Source of the DNA: Bauldia sp.
Lineage (GTDB): Bacteria > Pseudomonadota > Alphaproteobacteria > Rhizobiales > Kaistiaceae
Direction: 5' to 3'
Length of the DNA: 64,000 nucleotides
NCBI GenBank assembly: GCA_037200845.1
Contig: JBBCGQ010000001.1
Coordinates: 1,674,001-1,738,000, forward strand
The notes beneath the pieces were generated by a model, which had not been told where the DNA came from, ran no database searches, and saw only the letters and a list, made by a program, of their open reading frames with translations. Position numbers and translations under genes: made by a program. This document shows positions 1-9,102 of this stretch, piece by piece. Position 1 is the stretch's first letter. Every line of letters starts with the position of its first letter.

Positions 1-582
1 CCACTTAGCCGCCGTCGAGCGCTATGCGCCCGCAACGCGACACCACGGGAGGGACCGGCTTGTCTGTGATGGATGGGGGCGCGGGCACCGCTTGCCACCA
101 GCGACACCTTCCCGCCGGCGGAAAACGCCGGGGCGGTGGTCGCGTGGGAGGGTGGCGTATGTCGGTGCATTGTGCGCCGTGGCTTTCATGTCGTGACCGG
201 CCGGGGCGGATACAAGCTCCGGCCATTCGGCAGCGACCCCTTGCGCAGGGACGCAACACCGGCGGACATCGGGGTGGGCACTCCGGTTACCGCGCCGTAT
301 TCCAGCGCATGATCACGGCAGAACCGCCCGTTACACCTTGGCCCCCTTCCTCTGCGGCAACTCAAGCCACCCTTGGGAAGGCAGCCCAGACCACGGGAAA
401 GTCTCACGGACAAAGATGAATTCCGTAAGTTTGTTGTAGGGGCGGGGCCGAGTCTTTGCAAGGTCGTGGATGGACTTGCCGCACGGCAATAAGCGGTTAA
501 CCAATCGGCCGGCATCCTCTAAACAGGGCGGGCATTGATGCGCCCTCGGACGATCAGGGGCGACGTCCGTGAACGAGGCTGA
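1..582. other. Gene-free left end; possible long leader of a leftward gene
   Basis: I see no convincing protein gene here: the open frames have no family signature and overlap one another on both strands. In Alphaproteobacteria such as Caulobacter the gene beside amiC is rne (RNase E), and RNase E mRNAs can carry long leaders. A candidate leftward promoter near 433-461 would leave more than 420 nt of untranslated sequence before the window edge, which fits such a leader. The gene itself is outside the window, so this identity is inference from synteny only. Confidence 0.35.
433..461 (-). promoter_or_regulatory. Candidate sigma-70-type promoter reading left
   Basis: On the minus strand TTGCAA (456-461) and TACAAC (433-438) are separated by exactly 17 nt, a good match to -35/-10 spacing in a stretch that is otherwise very GC-rich. 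It points away from amiC, toward the left edge. Promoter strength and use are not known; this is a pattern match only. Confidence 0.35.
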
Positions 583-1812
583 ATGACTGTGTTTCCCGCC
601 CTCGGGTGGCTTTTGCCAGCCCTGTTGGTCGCCCTGTCGCCGCTCCGTCCGGCCCTTGCCGAGGAAGCCGCGCCGGCGGCTGTCCCCTATGTTCTGGACG
701 CCCGCGTCGTCGGCGACGACAGCAAGGTTCGGTTCGTGGCGGACATATCGGCGCCGATCGACGCCGCCGTCTTCGCGCTGGCCGATCCCTACCGCATCGT
801 CGTCGACCTGCCCGAGGTCCATTTCGTGCTGCCCGAGATGGCCGGCACGACGGGCAGGGGACTGGTCTCCGCCTTCCGCTACGGCTTCATCTCCAAGGGC
901 AAGTCGCGCATCGTCATCGACGTCACCGGTCCGGTGTCGATCGACAAGCAGTTCACGGTGCCGGCCGCGAACGGCCAACCGGCCCGCCTGGTCATCGAGG
1001 TGACGCCGACGACCAAGGAAAAATTCGCCGACGCGGCCAAGGCCTATCGCGACAGCCACGAGGTGGCGCTGGCCAAGACCGATGACAGCCAGACCGAAGG
1101 TGCCGCCGACCTGCCGCTGGTCGTCCTCGACCCCGGCCACGGCGGCATTGACTTCGGCGCCCGCGGCTCGAACGGCACGCAGGAGAAGGACGTGGTGCTC
1201 GCCTTCGCCAAGGTGCTGGGCGACAAGCTGGTCGCGACCGGGCGCTACCGCGTCGCCTACACCCGCCGCGACGACTCGTTCATTGCGCTCGGCGAACGCG
1301 TGCAGATCGCCCGCGACCAGCACGCCGCGCTGTTCGTCTCGATCCACGCCAACTCGTTCCCGGGAAATTCGGTGCGCGGCGCTATCGTCTACACGGTCTC
1401 CGACGAAGCCTCCGACAAGATGGCCGCGGATCTGGCGACATCGGAAAACCAGTCCGATGCGCTGGCCGGCATCGACATCGACCAGCAAGATTCCGATCAG
1501 GTGAAGGACATCCTGTTCGACCTGACGCGGCGCGAGACCCACAACTTCGGCATCGCCTTCGCCCAGGCGCTGGTGAAAAATCTCGGCACCGCGACACGCA
1601 TGTTCAAGGTTCCGCACCAGCAGGCGAGCTTCAAGGTGCTGGAGGCCCCGGACGTGCCGTCGGCGCTGCTGGAACTGGGCTACCTGACCAACCCCGAGGA
1701 CGAGAAGCAGTTGGCCTCGGCGGAGTGGCAGGGGAAGGTCGGCGACGCGATGGTCGGCGCGATCGACGCGTATTTCGGCAAGGCGACGGCGGCGGCCAGC
1801 GCCAAGCCGTAG
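583..1812 (+). CDS. amiC: N-acetylmuramoyl-L-alanine amidase (AmiC type)
   Basis: A 409-residue periplasmic zinc amidase that cuts the amide bond between N-acetylmuramic acid and the stem peptide and helps daughter cells separate. Residues 1-26 form a signal peptide ending in an Ala-rich site. An AMIN domain (about 35-140) should target it to septal peptidoglycan, and the Amidase_3 domain occupies about 178-400. The zinc ligands are visible: H186 in PGHGG, E201 in TQEKD and H255 in SIHAN, with a catalytic Glu in LLELGYLTN near the C-terminus. The ATG is the first in frame ahead of the hydrophobic segment. In many alphaproteobacteria mrcA follows directly; here two genes lie between them. Confidence 0.93.
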   Translation: MTVFPALGWLLPALLVALSPLRPALAEEAAPAAVPYVLDARVVGDDSKVRFVADISAPIDAAVFALADPYRIVVDLPEVHFVLPEMAGTTGRGLVSAFRYGFISKGKSRIVIDVTGPVSIDKQFTVPAANGQPARLVIEVTPTTKEKFADAAKAYRDSHEVALAKTDDSQTEGAADLPLVVLDPGHGGIDFGARGSNGTQEKDVVLAFAKVLGDKLVATGRYRVAYTRRDDSFIALGERVQIARDQHAALFVSIHANSFPGNSVRGAIVYTVSDEASDKMAADLATSENQSDALAGIDIDQQDSDQVKDILFDLTRRETHNFGIAFAQALVKNLGTATRMFKVPHQQASFKVLEAPDVPSALLELGYLTNPEDEKQLASAEWQGKVGDAMVGAIDAYFGKATAAASAKP

Positions 1813-2262
1813 GCTGGCCTGTTGCCGCGCGGCAACTCTCAGTAGCAATAATGTCCGTTCGCCGGTCGGTTGTACCTTCTCTGCGCCATTGGCTGGCGTG
1901 AGGAGTTTAATTCGCCGCTGACGGTGGTCATCGGCAACCATCTGATTTTGTTTGCCTATGCTCGACGCGGTCGGTCCGTTCGACCTCTGCTTGGCAAAGG
2001 GTTGCGGACGCCTGCAGCCGTATCGCATGTCTAATTTTTCCACACCCCCAAGTTGACCAAAAGAGAAACAGCGTCCTAGAGTTGTTCTCCGGCCAGGGAC
2101 AACCAGGCCGGCGGGGCGCGGGCGTCACTTTCTTCAGTGCGACTTGAGCCTTGCAACGGCGCGCGGCCATCCCGCGCGGCGAACGCTGATTTTGCGCCCC
2201 GTCCAACAGGCCGGCGGCGGCAGAGGTCGAACGAACGGCGACCGATCAACAGGAGGGTCAAC
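1813..2262. other. Intergenic region upstream of the lipoprotein gene
   Basis: 450 nt without a supported gene. It holds a perfect 16-nt palindrome just after amiC (1821-1836, GTTGCCGCGCGGCAAC), which lacks a following T-run, and a more AT-rich stretch around 2030-2090 with a plausible promoter. The length suggests that the lipoprotein/Slam pair has its own regulated transcript. No Fur-type box was recognised. Confidence 0.5.
2053..2082 (+). promoter_or_regulatory. Candidate promoter of the lipoprotein-Slam pair
   Basis: TTGACC (2053-2058) is a close -35 match. TAGAGT (2077-2082) stands at 18 nt as a weak -10. The start codon at 2263 would then follow a leader of about 175 nt. The -35 is better than the -10, so confidence is low. 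Confidence 0.3.
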
Positions 2263-3120
2263 GTGAAAATTTCTTATGGAATACTGGCAGCGGGAGCCAG
2301 CGTGTGCACCCTGGTACTCGCCGGCTGCAGCCCCGGCGGAGGCGGCTTCGCCGGAAACGCTCGAGTGCTGGTGGCGACAACGGCCCTCAATGCGGGAACC
2401 GGCGCGGTAACTTCATTCAGCAATGCGACGACCGATCCCGATCGAGCCGCGCTGATCAATCGCAACCTGAACAACACCCCCAACGACCCCACCGACGACA
2501 CCGTCACCGTCACGGTAAATCAGGGCGGCGCCATCGCCGGACCGAAGACGTTCGTCTACAATTCGACCACCGGTGTGGTGGCGAGCAACGCCGGGTACGC
2601 CTTCGCCGCGTTCAAGCCGACAAACATAAGCGACCAAAGCATTCTGATCGCGGGCGCCAGCGCCAGCGGCCAGAGCTTTGCTGGCCTCGAAGTGACGGTG
2701 GATTCGGCGACCTCGGCTACTGAAGGCGCGGGCTTCGGCGGCAACGCACTCTCCGGACCGGTTCCGACCGGCACGCTGACCTACGCCGGGGCGGCCGTCG
2801 GCGCAACGCAGGTGGCGGGCAGCAGCACGACCTCGGCTTATGGCGGAACATCGTCGATTGCGGCGAACTTCAGCAACGGCACGGTCGCAGGCACGCTCGA
2901 CTTCACGGGCTCAACGGTCGACGTGACCTTCAACGGCGCGATGTCCTCCGACAAGGCGACTTACACCGGCTCGAGCTTCACGCTCGGCGGTCAGGCCGCT
3001 ACCGGACAGGTCAAGGGCGGATTCTTCGGCCCGAACTACGTTGAGACCGCAGGCGTTTTCGATCTGCAACGGGATACGACGAAGGTCGGGGGTGTATTCG
3101 GCGGTCAGTTGCCACCGTAG
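2263..3120 (+). CDS. TbpB-like surface lipoprotein (putative Slam substrate)
   Basis: A 285-residue predicted lipoprotein. The start is a GTG at 2263 behind a strong AGGAGGG (2251-2257). An ATG-like start further upstream would bury the signal peptide. The type II signal peptide ends in lipobox L-A-G-C with the lipidated Cys at residue 22. Next comes a Gly/Ser/Thr-rich region, then from about residue 165 a barrel-like domain ending in the family hallmarks VKGGFFGPNYVETAGVF and VGGVFGGQ. These match the C-terminal barrel of transferrin-binding protein B and other Slam-dependent surface lipoproteins. The next gene encodes a Slam homologue 13 nt away, so this is very probably its cargo. The ligand is unknown: I see no basis to claim transferrin or heme binding. 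Confidence 0.8.
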   Translation: MKISYGILAAGASVCTLVLAGCSPGGGGFAGNARVLVATTALNAGTGAVTSFSNATTDPDRAALINRNLNNTPNDPTDDTVTVTVNQGGAIAGPKTFVYNSTTGVVASNAGYAFAAFKPTNISDQSILIAGASASGQSFAGLEVTVDSATSATEGAGFGGNALSGPVPTGTLTYAGAAVGATQVAGSSTTSAYGGTSSIAANFSNGTVAGTLDFTGSTVDVTFNGAMSSDKATYTGSSFTLGGQAATGQVKGGFFGPNYVETAGVFDLQRDTTKVGGVFGGQLPP

Positions 3121-3133
3121 AAATTTGACCCCT

Positions 3134-4435
3134 ATGAATTTCTCGCGCGCCATGAACAGGAGGCTCCCGGGTCTCCTGTTTGCATTGTTTTTGCTGCTGC
3201 CATTCGCGGCGGCACACGCCGATAATTTTTCTACGCTGAAGAGCCTGATCGAAAGCGGCCGATACGATGCGGCGCGCGCTTTCGTCGCCAAGGCTTCGGC
3301 AGGTACTGCAAACGGCGCGCTGGAAATCGCCTTTGTCGATGCGCTCATTCTCAAGGTCGAGGGTCGCTACGACGAGGCGGCCAGGAGGATGCGCGCGATA
3401 CTCTCCCGCAACCCAAATCTGACGCGTGTGCGTGGCGAACTCGCCGACACTCTCCTTCGGATGGGCGACACCGAAGGCGCCTCATTCAATTTCCAGCGTT
3501 TGGCGGACTCGAGTACCGACGCGCAGCAGCGCAGTTTCTATGACAGCTACCTGAACGCGATACGCCAGAAGCGTCCGTGGACCCTGGATGCATATGTCGC
3601 GCTCGCCCCAAGCACCAACATCAACAATGGCGTTAGCGGCGATACGGTGGTCATCGGCGGCGTGCCGTTCGACGCAGCGAGCCACGAAAGCAAAAGCGGC
3701 ATCGGCGCCAGCTTCGGCGTGGCCGGGACCTACCGCTTCGACCTCAGCCCGAAGTGGGATTTGACCTTCGGCGGTCGCTCGAGCGGCAATCTCTACGCCG
3801 ACTCGACGTTCGATCAGGTGTACGGCTCCGCGTTTGCCGAGTTCGCGTACACAGCGCCGAAGTGGCGCGTCGGCGTTGGCCTCGCCGGCGATCGCGCGGT
3901 GATGGGCTGGCGCGGATACAATTGGGACTACGGCCCACAATTGTCGTTCAGCCGCGATCTCGGACGCTTTGGCGGCGTCGTCGCCACGGCAGGCTGGCGG
4001 AAGATCGGCTACGATGACCTGACAGGCCTGAGTGGCGACGAAACTGATTTCGCCATCCGCTATCGCCAGAGCCTGACACCGTCCTCATCGTTCGGTCTCG
4101 GCTTCGCCTATTCAAGGGCAAATACGGACGCGACATTCAATGGCTATGACGGCTACAAGCCGTCGATCGAGCTCTACAAAGAATTGCCATGGGGAATGCT
4201 TGGCAGCGCCCAGGTGGCGTATCAGTGGCGGACCTACCGCGCCAATTTCCCGCTGACCGGACGGCCGCGCGCGGACGGCCAGTTGAGCATCGACCTCGCG
4301 GTTACCTTTCGTAATCTTTCATGGAAGGGCTTCGCGCCGAAGATCGAATACACCTACACACAGAACGACTCGAACGTGCAGCTCTATTCCTACAGGTCCC
4401 ACACGATCGGCCTCTTTCTCAGCAAGAAGTACTAG
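3134..4435 (+). CDS. Surface lipoprotein assembly modifier (Slam, DUF560)
   Basis: A 433-residue outer-membrane protein that should move the neighbouring lipoprotein to the cell surface. A Sec signal peptide (cleaved near AHA-D, about residue 29) precedes a TPR-like helical domain (about 30-140) with the typical GRYDEAARRMRAIL repeat. Then comes the DUF560 barrel, opening with the phrase LAPSTNINNG and closing with YTYTQNDSNVQLYSY and a terminal aromatic residue (KKY), as in outer-membrane barrels. An alternative ATG at 3152 also gives a complete signal peptide; neither start has a clear ribosome site. Slam proteins are characterised in Neisseria for TbpB, LbpB and HpuA. Codon and base use look less GC-rich than in flanking amiC and mrcA, consistent with acquisition. 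Confidence 0.85.
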   Translation: MNFSRAMNRRLPGLLFALFLLLPFAAAHADNFSTLKSLIESGRYDAARAFVAKASAGTANGALEIAFVDALILKVEGRYDEAARRMRAILSRNPNLTRVRGELADTLLRMGDTEGASFNFQRLADSSTDAQQRSFYDSYLNAIRQKRPWTLDAYVALAPSTNINNGVSGDTVVIGGVPFDAASHESKSGIGASFGVAGTYRFDLSPKWDLTFGGRSSGNLYADSTFDQVYGSAFAEFAYTAPKWRVGVGLAGDRAVMGWRGYNWDYGPQLSFSRDLGRFGGVVATAGWRKIGYDDLTGLSGDETDFAIRYRQSLTPSSSFGLGFAYSRANTDATFNGYDGYKPSIELYKELPWGMLGSAQVAYQWRTYRANFPLTGRPRADGQLSIDLAVTFRNLSWKGFAPKIEYTYTQNDSNVQLYSYRSHTIGLFLSKKY

Positions 4436-4532
4436 GCGCGGGCCGGCAAGAATAGTTGCTGAAAAACAACGCGATCCGCGCTACTACCGACGCGAGCCAC
4501 GGCGGCCCTAGTTTCTCCACAAACGCTGCCGC

Positions 4533-4546
4533 ATAACCGCGGTTAT
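4533..4546. repeat. Perfect 14-nt palindrome upstream of mrcA
   Basis: ATAACCGCGGTTAT is fully self-complementary and lies 78 nt before the mrcA start, in the only intergenic gap between the Slam gene and mrcA. It could be an operator for a dimeric regulator or chance; no matching regulator was recognised. Confidence 0.3.
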
Positions 4547-4624
4547 CGGCCGGCACCGCGTTGCGTCGGAAAGTGCCGACTTCCGCCGGTTTTCGGTGCC
4601 ATCGGCCGGACTTGTGGACACGAT

Positions 4625-7099
4625 ATGATACTACGACTCATCGGCTACCTTTTCGGGATCGGTGCCGTGCTCTTCCTTGCCGCTGCGGGTGCTGTTGCCT
4701 GGTACGTCTCGGGGATGACCCAGGACCTGCCTAACTACGACGTGCTCGCCAAGTACGAGCCGCCGGTGATGACCCGCGTCCATGCCGCCGACGGCCAGTT
4801 GGTCGCCGAGTACGCCACCGAGCGCCGGCTCTACCTGCCGATCCAGGCGATCCCCGACCAGATCAAGAACGCCTTCATCTCGGCCGAGGACAAGAACTTC
4901 TACCAGCACGCCGGCCTCGATTATCAGGGCATCGCGCGCGCCTTCCTGCAGAACGGCGAAGGCTACCTCACCGGCAACCGCAACCGCCTGGTCGGCGCCT
5001 CGACCATCACCCAGCAGGTCGCCCGCAACTTCCTCCTGACGCTCGACCAGACCTGGCAGCGCAAGGTGCAGGAAGCGATCCTGTCGCTGCGCATCGAGCA
5101 GGCCTACTCGAAGGACAAGATCCTCGAGCTCTACCTCAACGAAATTTTCCTCGGCCTCGGCTCCTACGGCGTCGCCTCCGCCGCGCTCACCTACTTCGAC
5201 AAGTCGGTGCACGAGCTGACGCTCGCCGAGACCGCCTACCTCGCGGCGCTGCCGAAGGGGCCCAACAACTACAACCCGTTCAAGTATCCCGACCGCGCGC
5301 TCGAGCGCCGCAACTGGGTGATCGACCGCATGGTCGAGAACGGCTACGTCAGCGCCGCCGACGGCGAGAAGGCGAAGAAGGATCCGCTGGGCGTCAAGCT
5401 GCGCACCACCGGCCCGACGATCTTCGCCGCCGACTATTTCGTCGAGGAAGTGCGCCGCCAGCTTTCGTCCATGTTCGGCGAGAAGACGCTGTACGAGGGC
5501 GGCCTGTCGGTGCGTACCTCGCTCGTCCCCGCCATGCAGGTGATGGCGCGGCAGGCGCTGGTCGACGGCCTCACCGCTTACGACACCGGGCTTGGCTGGC
5601 GCGGTCCCGTGCAGCACGTCGACGACATGTCGGGCGACTGGGGTCCGAAGGTCGCGGCGGTGACGCCGCTTTCCGACCTCACCGACTGGCGCCTCGCCAT
5701 CGTGCTGAACGTGTCGCCCGACCAGGCGCAGATCGGGCTGCGGCCCGACCTCGCGACCGGGACGACCAAGGTCGACGCCGCCCGCGACATCGGCGTCATC
5801 CCGTTCAAGGGCACCAAATGGAAACTGGTCGCGGCGGCGGCCGGCCAGAAGGGCACCGCCGTCAAGGCGATGGGCGATCTGCTCCACGTCGGCGACGTCG
5901 TCTACGTATCGCCGGCCGACGGCGCCGCCGGCGCCTACAATCTTCGCCAGGTGCCGCAGGTCGAGGGCGCGCTGGTCGCGATGGACCCGCACACCGGCCG
6001 CGTGCTCGCCATGGTCGGCGGCTTCTCCTATGCCGAAAGCCAGTTCAACCGCGCCACGCAGGCCTATCGCCAGCCGGGCTCCTCGTTCAAGCCGTTCGTC
6101 TATTCGGCCGCGCTCGACAACGGCTACACGCCGTCGTCGGTGATCATGGACGCGCCGATCGAGATCGATCAGGGTAATGGGCTGGGCATGTGGCGGCCGG
6201 AAAACTACTCCGGCGAATACTACGGCCCATCGACGCTGCGCACCGGCATCGAGCTGTCGCGCAACGTCATGACCGTGCGCCTGGCGCAGGACATGGGCAT
6301 GCCGTTGATCGCCGAGTACGGCCGCCGGTTCGGCATCTACGACAACCTCTCTCCGGTGCTGGCGATGGCGCTCGGCGCCGGCGAGACGACCGTGCTGCGC
6401 ATGACCGCCGGCTACTCGGTGTTCGCCAACGGCGGCCGCGAGGTGCGCCCGACGCTCATCGACCGCATCCAGAACCGCTACGGCCAGACCATCTTCAAGC
6501 ACGAGGATCGCGTCTGCGAGGGTTGCGACGCCGACAGCTGGCACGGGCAGGACGAGCCGCAGATCGTCGACAACAGCGAGCAGGTGCTCGACCCGATGAC
6601 CGCCTACCAGATGACGTCGATGCTGGAAGGCGTGGTGACGCGCGGCACCGGCACGGCGGCCAAGGCGATCGGCAAGCCGGTCGCCGGCAAGACCGGCACC
6701 ACCAACGACCAGAACGATGCGTGGTTCGTCGGCTATTCGCCCGATCTCGTCGCCGGCGTCTTCATCGGCTACGACAAGCCGAGGAACCTCGGCGAGGGCG
6801 AGACCGGCGGCTCGCTCGCCGCGCCCGTGTTCACCGAATTCATGCAGCAGGCGCTCGCCGACAAGCCGCCGATCCCGTTCCGCGTGCCGCCGGGCATGAA
6901 CTTCATCCCGATCGACCGCCACACCGGCCTGCGCGCCGAAGCCGGCGACCCGGGCACGATCCTGGAAGCCTTCAAGCCGGGCACCGCGCCGCCGGATACG
7001 TATTCCATCATCGGCTACACCGACACGATGGGCCGCCCGCTGACGGTGGCGCCGGAATCGGACCGCGCCGTGATCTCGGGGACGGGCGGGCTGTACTAG
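4625..7099 (+). CDS. mrcA: Penicillin-binding protein 1A (bifunctional class A PBP)
   Basis: An 824-residue inner-membrane enzyme that polymerises glycan strands and cross-links stem peptides. An N-terminal membrane anchor (about 5-28) is followed by the GT51 glycosyltransferase with catalytic E88 in ISAEDKNFYQH. After a linker/OB-like region the transpeptidase carries all three motifs: SSFK with Ser 486, SRN at 545-547 and KTGTT from 689. Length and domain order are normal for PBP1A. The gene normally follows amiC. Here it is separated from amiC by the lipoprotein/Slam pair, and an LprI-like gene starts 5 nt after its stop codon. Confidence 0.96.
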   Translation: MILRLIGYLFGIGAVLFLAAAGAVAWYVSGMTQDLPNYDVLAKYEPPVMTRVHAADGQLVAEYATERRLYLPIQAIPDQIKNAFISAEDKNFYQHAGLDYQGIARAFLQNGEGYLTGNRNRLVGASTITQQVARNFLLTLDQTWQRKVQEAILSLRIEQAYSKDKILELYLNEIFLGLGSYGVASAALTYFDKSVHELTLAETAYLAALPKGPNNYNPFKYPDRALERRNWVIDRMVENGYVSAADGEKAKKDPLGVKLRTTGPTIFAADYFVEEVRRQLSSMFGEKTLYEGGLSVRTSLVPAMQVMARQALVDGLTAYDTGLGWRGPVQHVDDMSGDWGPKVAAVTPLSDLTDWRLAIVLNVSPDQAQIGLRPDLATGTTKVDAARDIGVIPFKGTKWKLVAAAAGQKGTAVKAMGDLLHVGDVVYVSPADGAAGAYNLRQVPQVEGALVAMDPHTGRVLAMVGGFSYAESQFNRATQAYRQPGSSFKPFVYSAALDNGYTPSSVIMDAPIEIDQGNGLGMWRPENYSGEYYGPSTLRTGIELSRNVMTVRLAQDMGMPLIAEYGRRFGIYDNLSPVLAMALGAGETTVLRMTAGYSVFANGGREVRPTLIDRIQNRYGQTIFKHEDRVCEGCDADSWHGQDEPQIVDNSEQVLDPMTAYQMTSMLEGVVTRGTGTAAKAIGKPVAGKTGTTNDQNDAWFVGYSPDLVAGVFIGYDKPRNLGEGETGGSLAAPVFTEFMQQALADKPPIPFRVPPGMNFIPIDRHTGLRAEAGDPGTILEAFKPGTAPPDTYSIIGYTDTMGRPLTVAPESDRAVISGTGGLY

Positions 7100-7103
7100 C
7101 CTC

Positions 7104-7616
7104 GTGAGCCAGCGCCGACGGTACGCCGCGGGTTTGTCCTTGATCGGGCTTGTCGCGACGGTGCTTGGCGGCTCTTCCGTGCCATCGGCCGCGCAGGCGT
7201 GGGATGAAAACAATGGCGTCGGTTTGGCAAGGGAAATTATCGACAAGTGCCTGGCATTCCCGGCCACTGCTTCCGCTGAACGATGCTGGAAGCAAACAAT
7301 CGATGGCTGCGCCGATGACATGCCGTCGCATGGCAACCAGCGTGAGCTGAATTTTTGCTCCGGGCTCGCGCGCCTGGCTTGGGGGCAAAGAATGGCGGAG
7401 GCTTACGAGCGGGTACTTAGAGTCGCGCCGGTCGCTGACCGACCCGCCTTCATACAGGCGAATGAAAATTGGCGCGCGTGGGCGGACGGCTTTTGCGCGC
7501 CCTACCGGAACTTCTCAGGCACTATCGCCGCCCTGCTTTTCAACACTTGCCACGGCAAGCATGCCGCGCAGTGGAGCGAGGATCTCGAAAACTTCGCGTG
7601 GTGGTACGACCACTAG
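7104..7616 (+). CDS. LprI-like (DUF1311) periplasmic protein
   Basis: A 170-residue exported protein starting with GTG, so close to the mrcA stop that the two are probably cotranscribed. The signal peptide ends in SAAQA about residue 32. The C-terminal half shows the DUF1311 pattern: a Cys pair, then AFIQANENWRAWADGFC, a Gly-Thr segment, and a final Cys before QWSEDLEN. DUF1311 proteins include the lysozyme inhibitor LprI of mycobacteria. Placement behind a peptidoglycan synthase suggests a cell-wall protective role, but that is inference. The family is functionally broad. Confidence 0.65.
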   Translation: MSQRRRYAAGLSLIGLVATVLGGSSVPSAAQAWDENNGVGLAREIIDKCLAFPATASAERCWKQTIDGCADDMPSHGNQRELNFCSGLARLAWGQRMAEAYERVLRVAPVADRPAFIQANENWRAWADGFCAPYRNFSGTIAALLFNTCHGKHAAQWSEDLENFAWWYDH

Positions 7617-7654
7617 CGACCTCACGCTCCGTCAGCCCGCGATTCGAGCGCCCC

Positions 7655-9039
<1,385 letters not shown>

Positions 9040-9102
9040 CCATAGCGGCGGCGGGCGAGGGTGGTTTACACACCGCCCGCCGCCGCCTACATAGCCGCGA
9101 TC

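Noticed and set aside
1821-1836. Rho-independent terminator after amiC
   Set aside because: The hairpin is perfect, but no T-run follows, so termination is not supported.
331-2043. Long antisense open frame across amiC and its flanks
   Set aside because: It is the high-GC complement of a real gene, with Arg/Gly/Val-biased composition and no domain or start signals.
4631-7336. 900-codon antisense frame over mrcA
   Set aside because: The composition is that of a shadow frame, and the opposite strand encodes a complete PBP1A with catalytic motifs.
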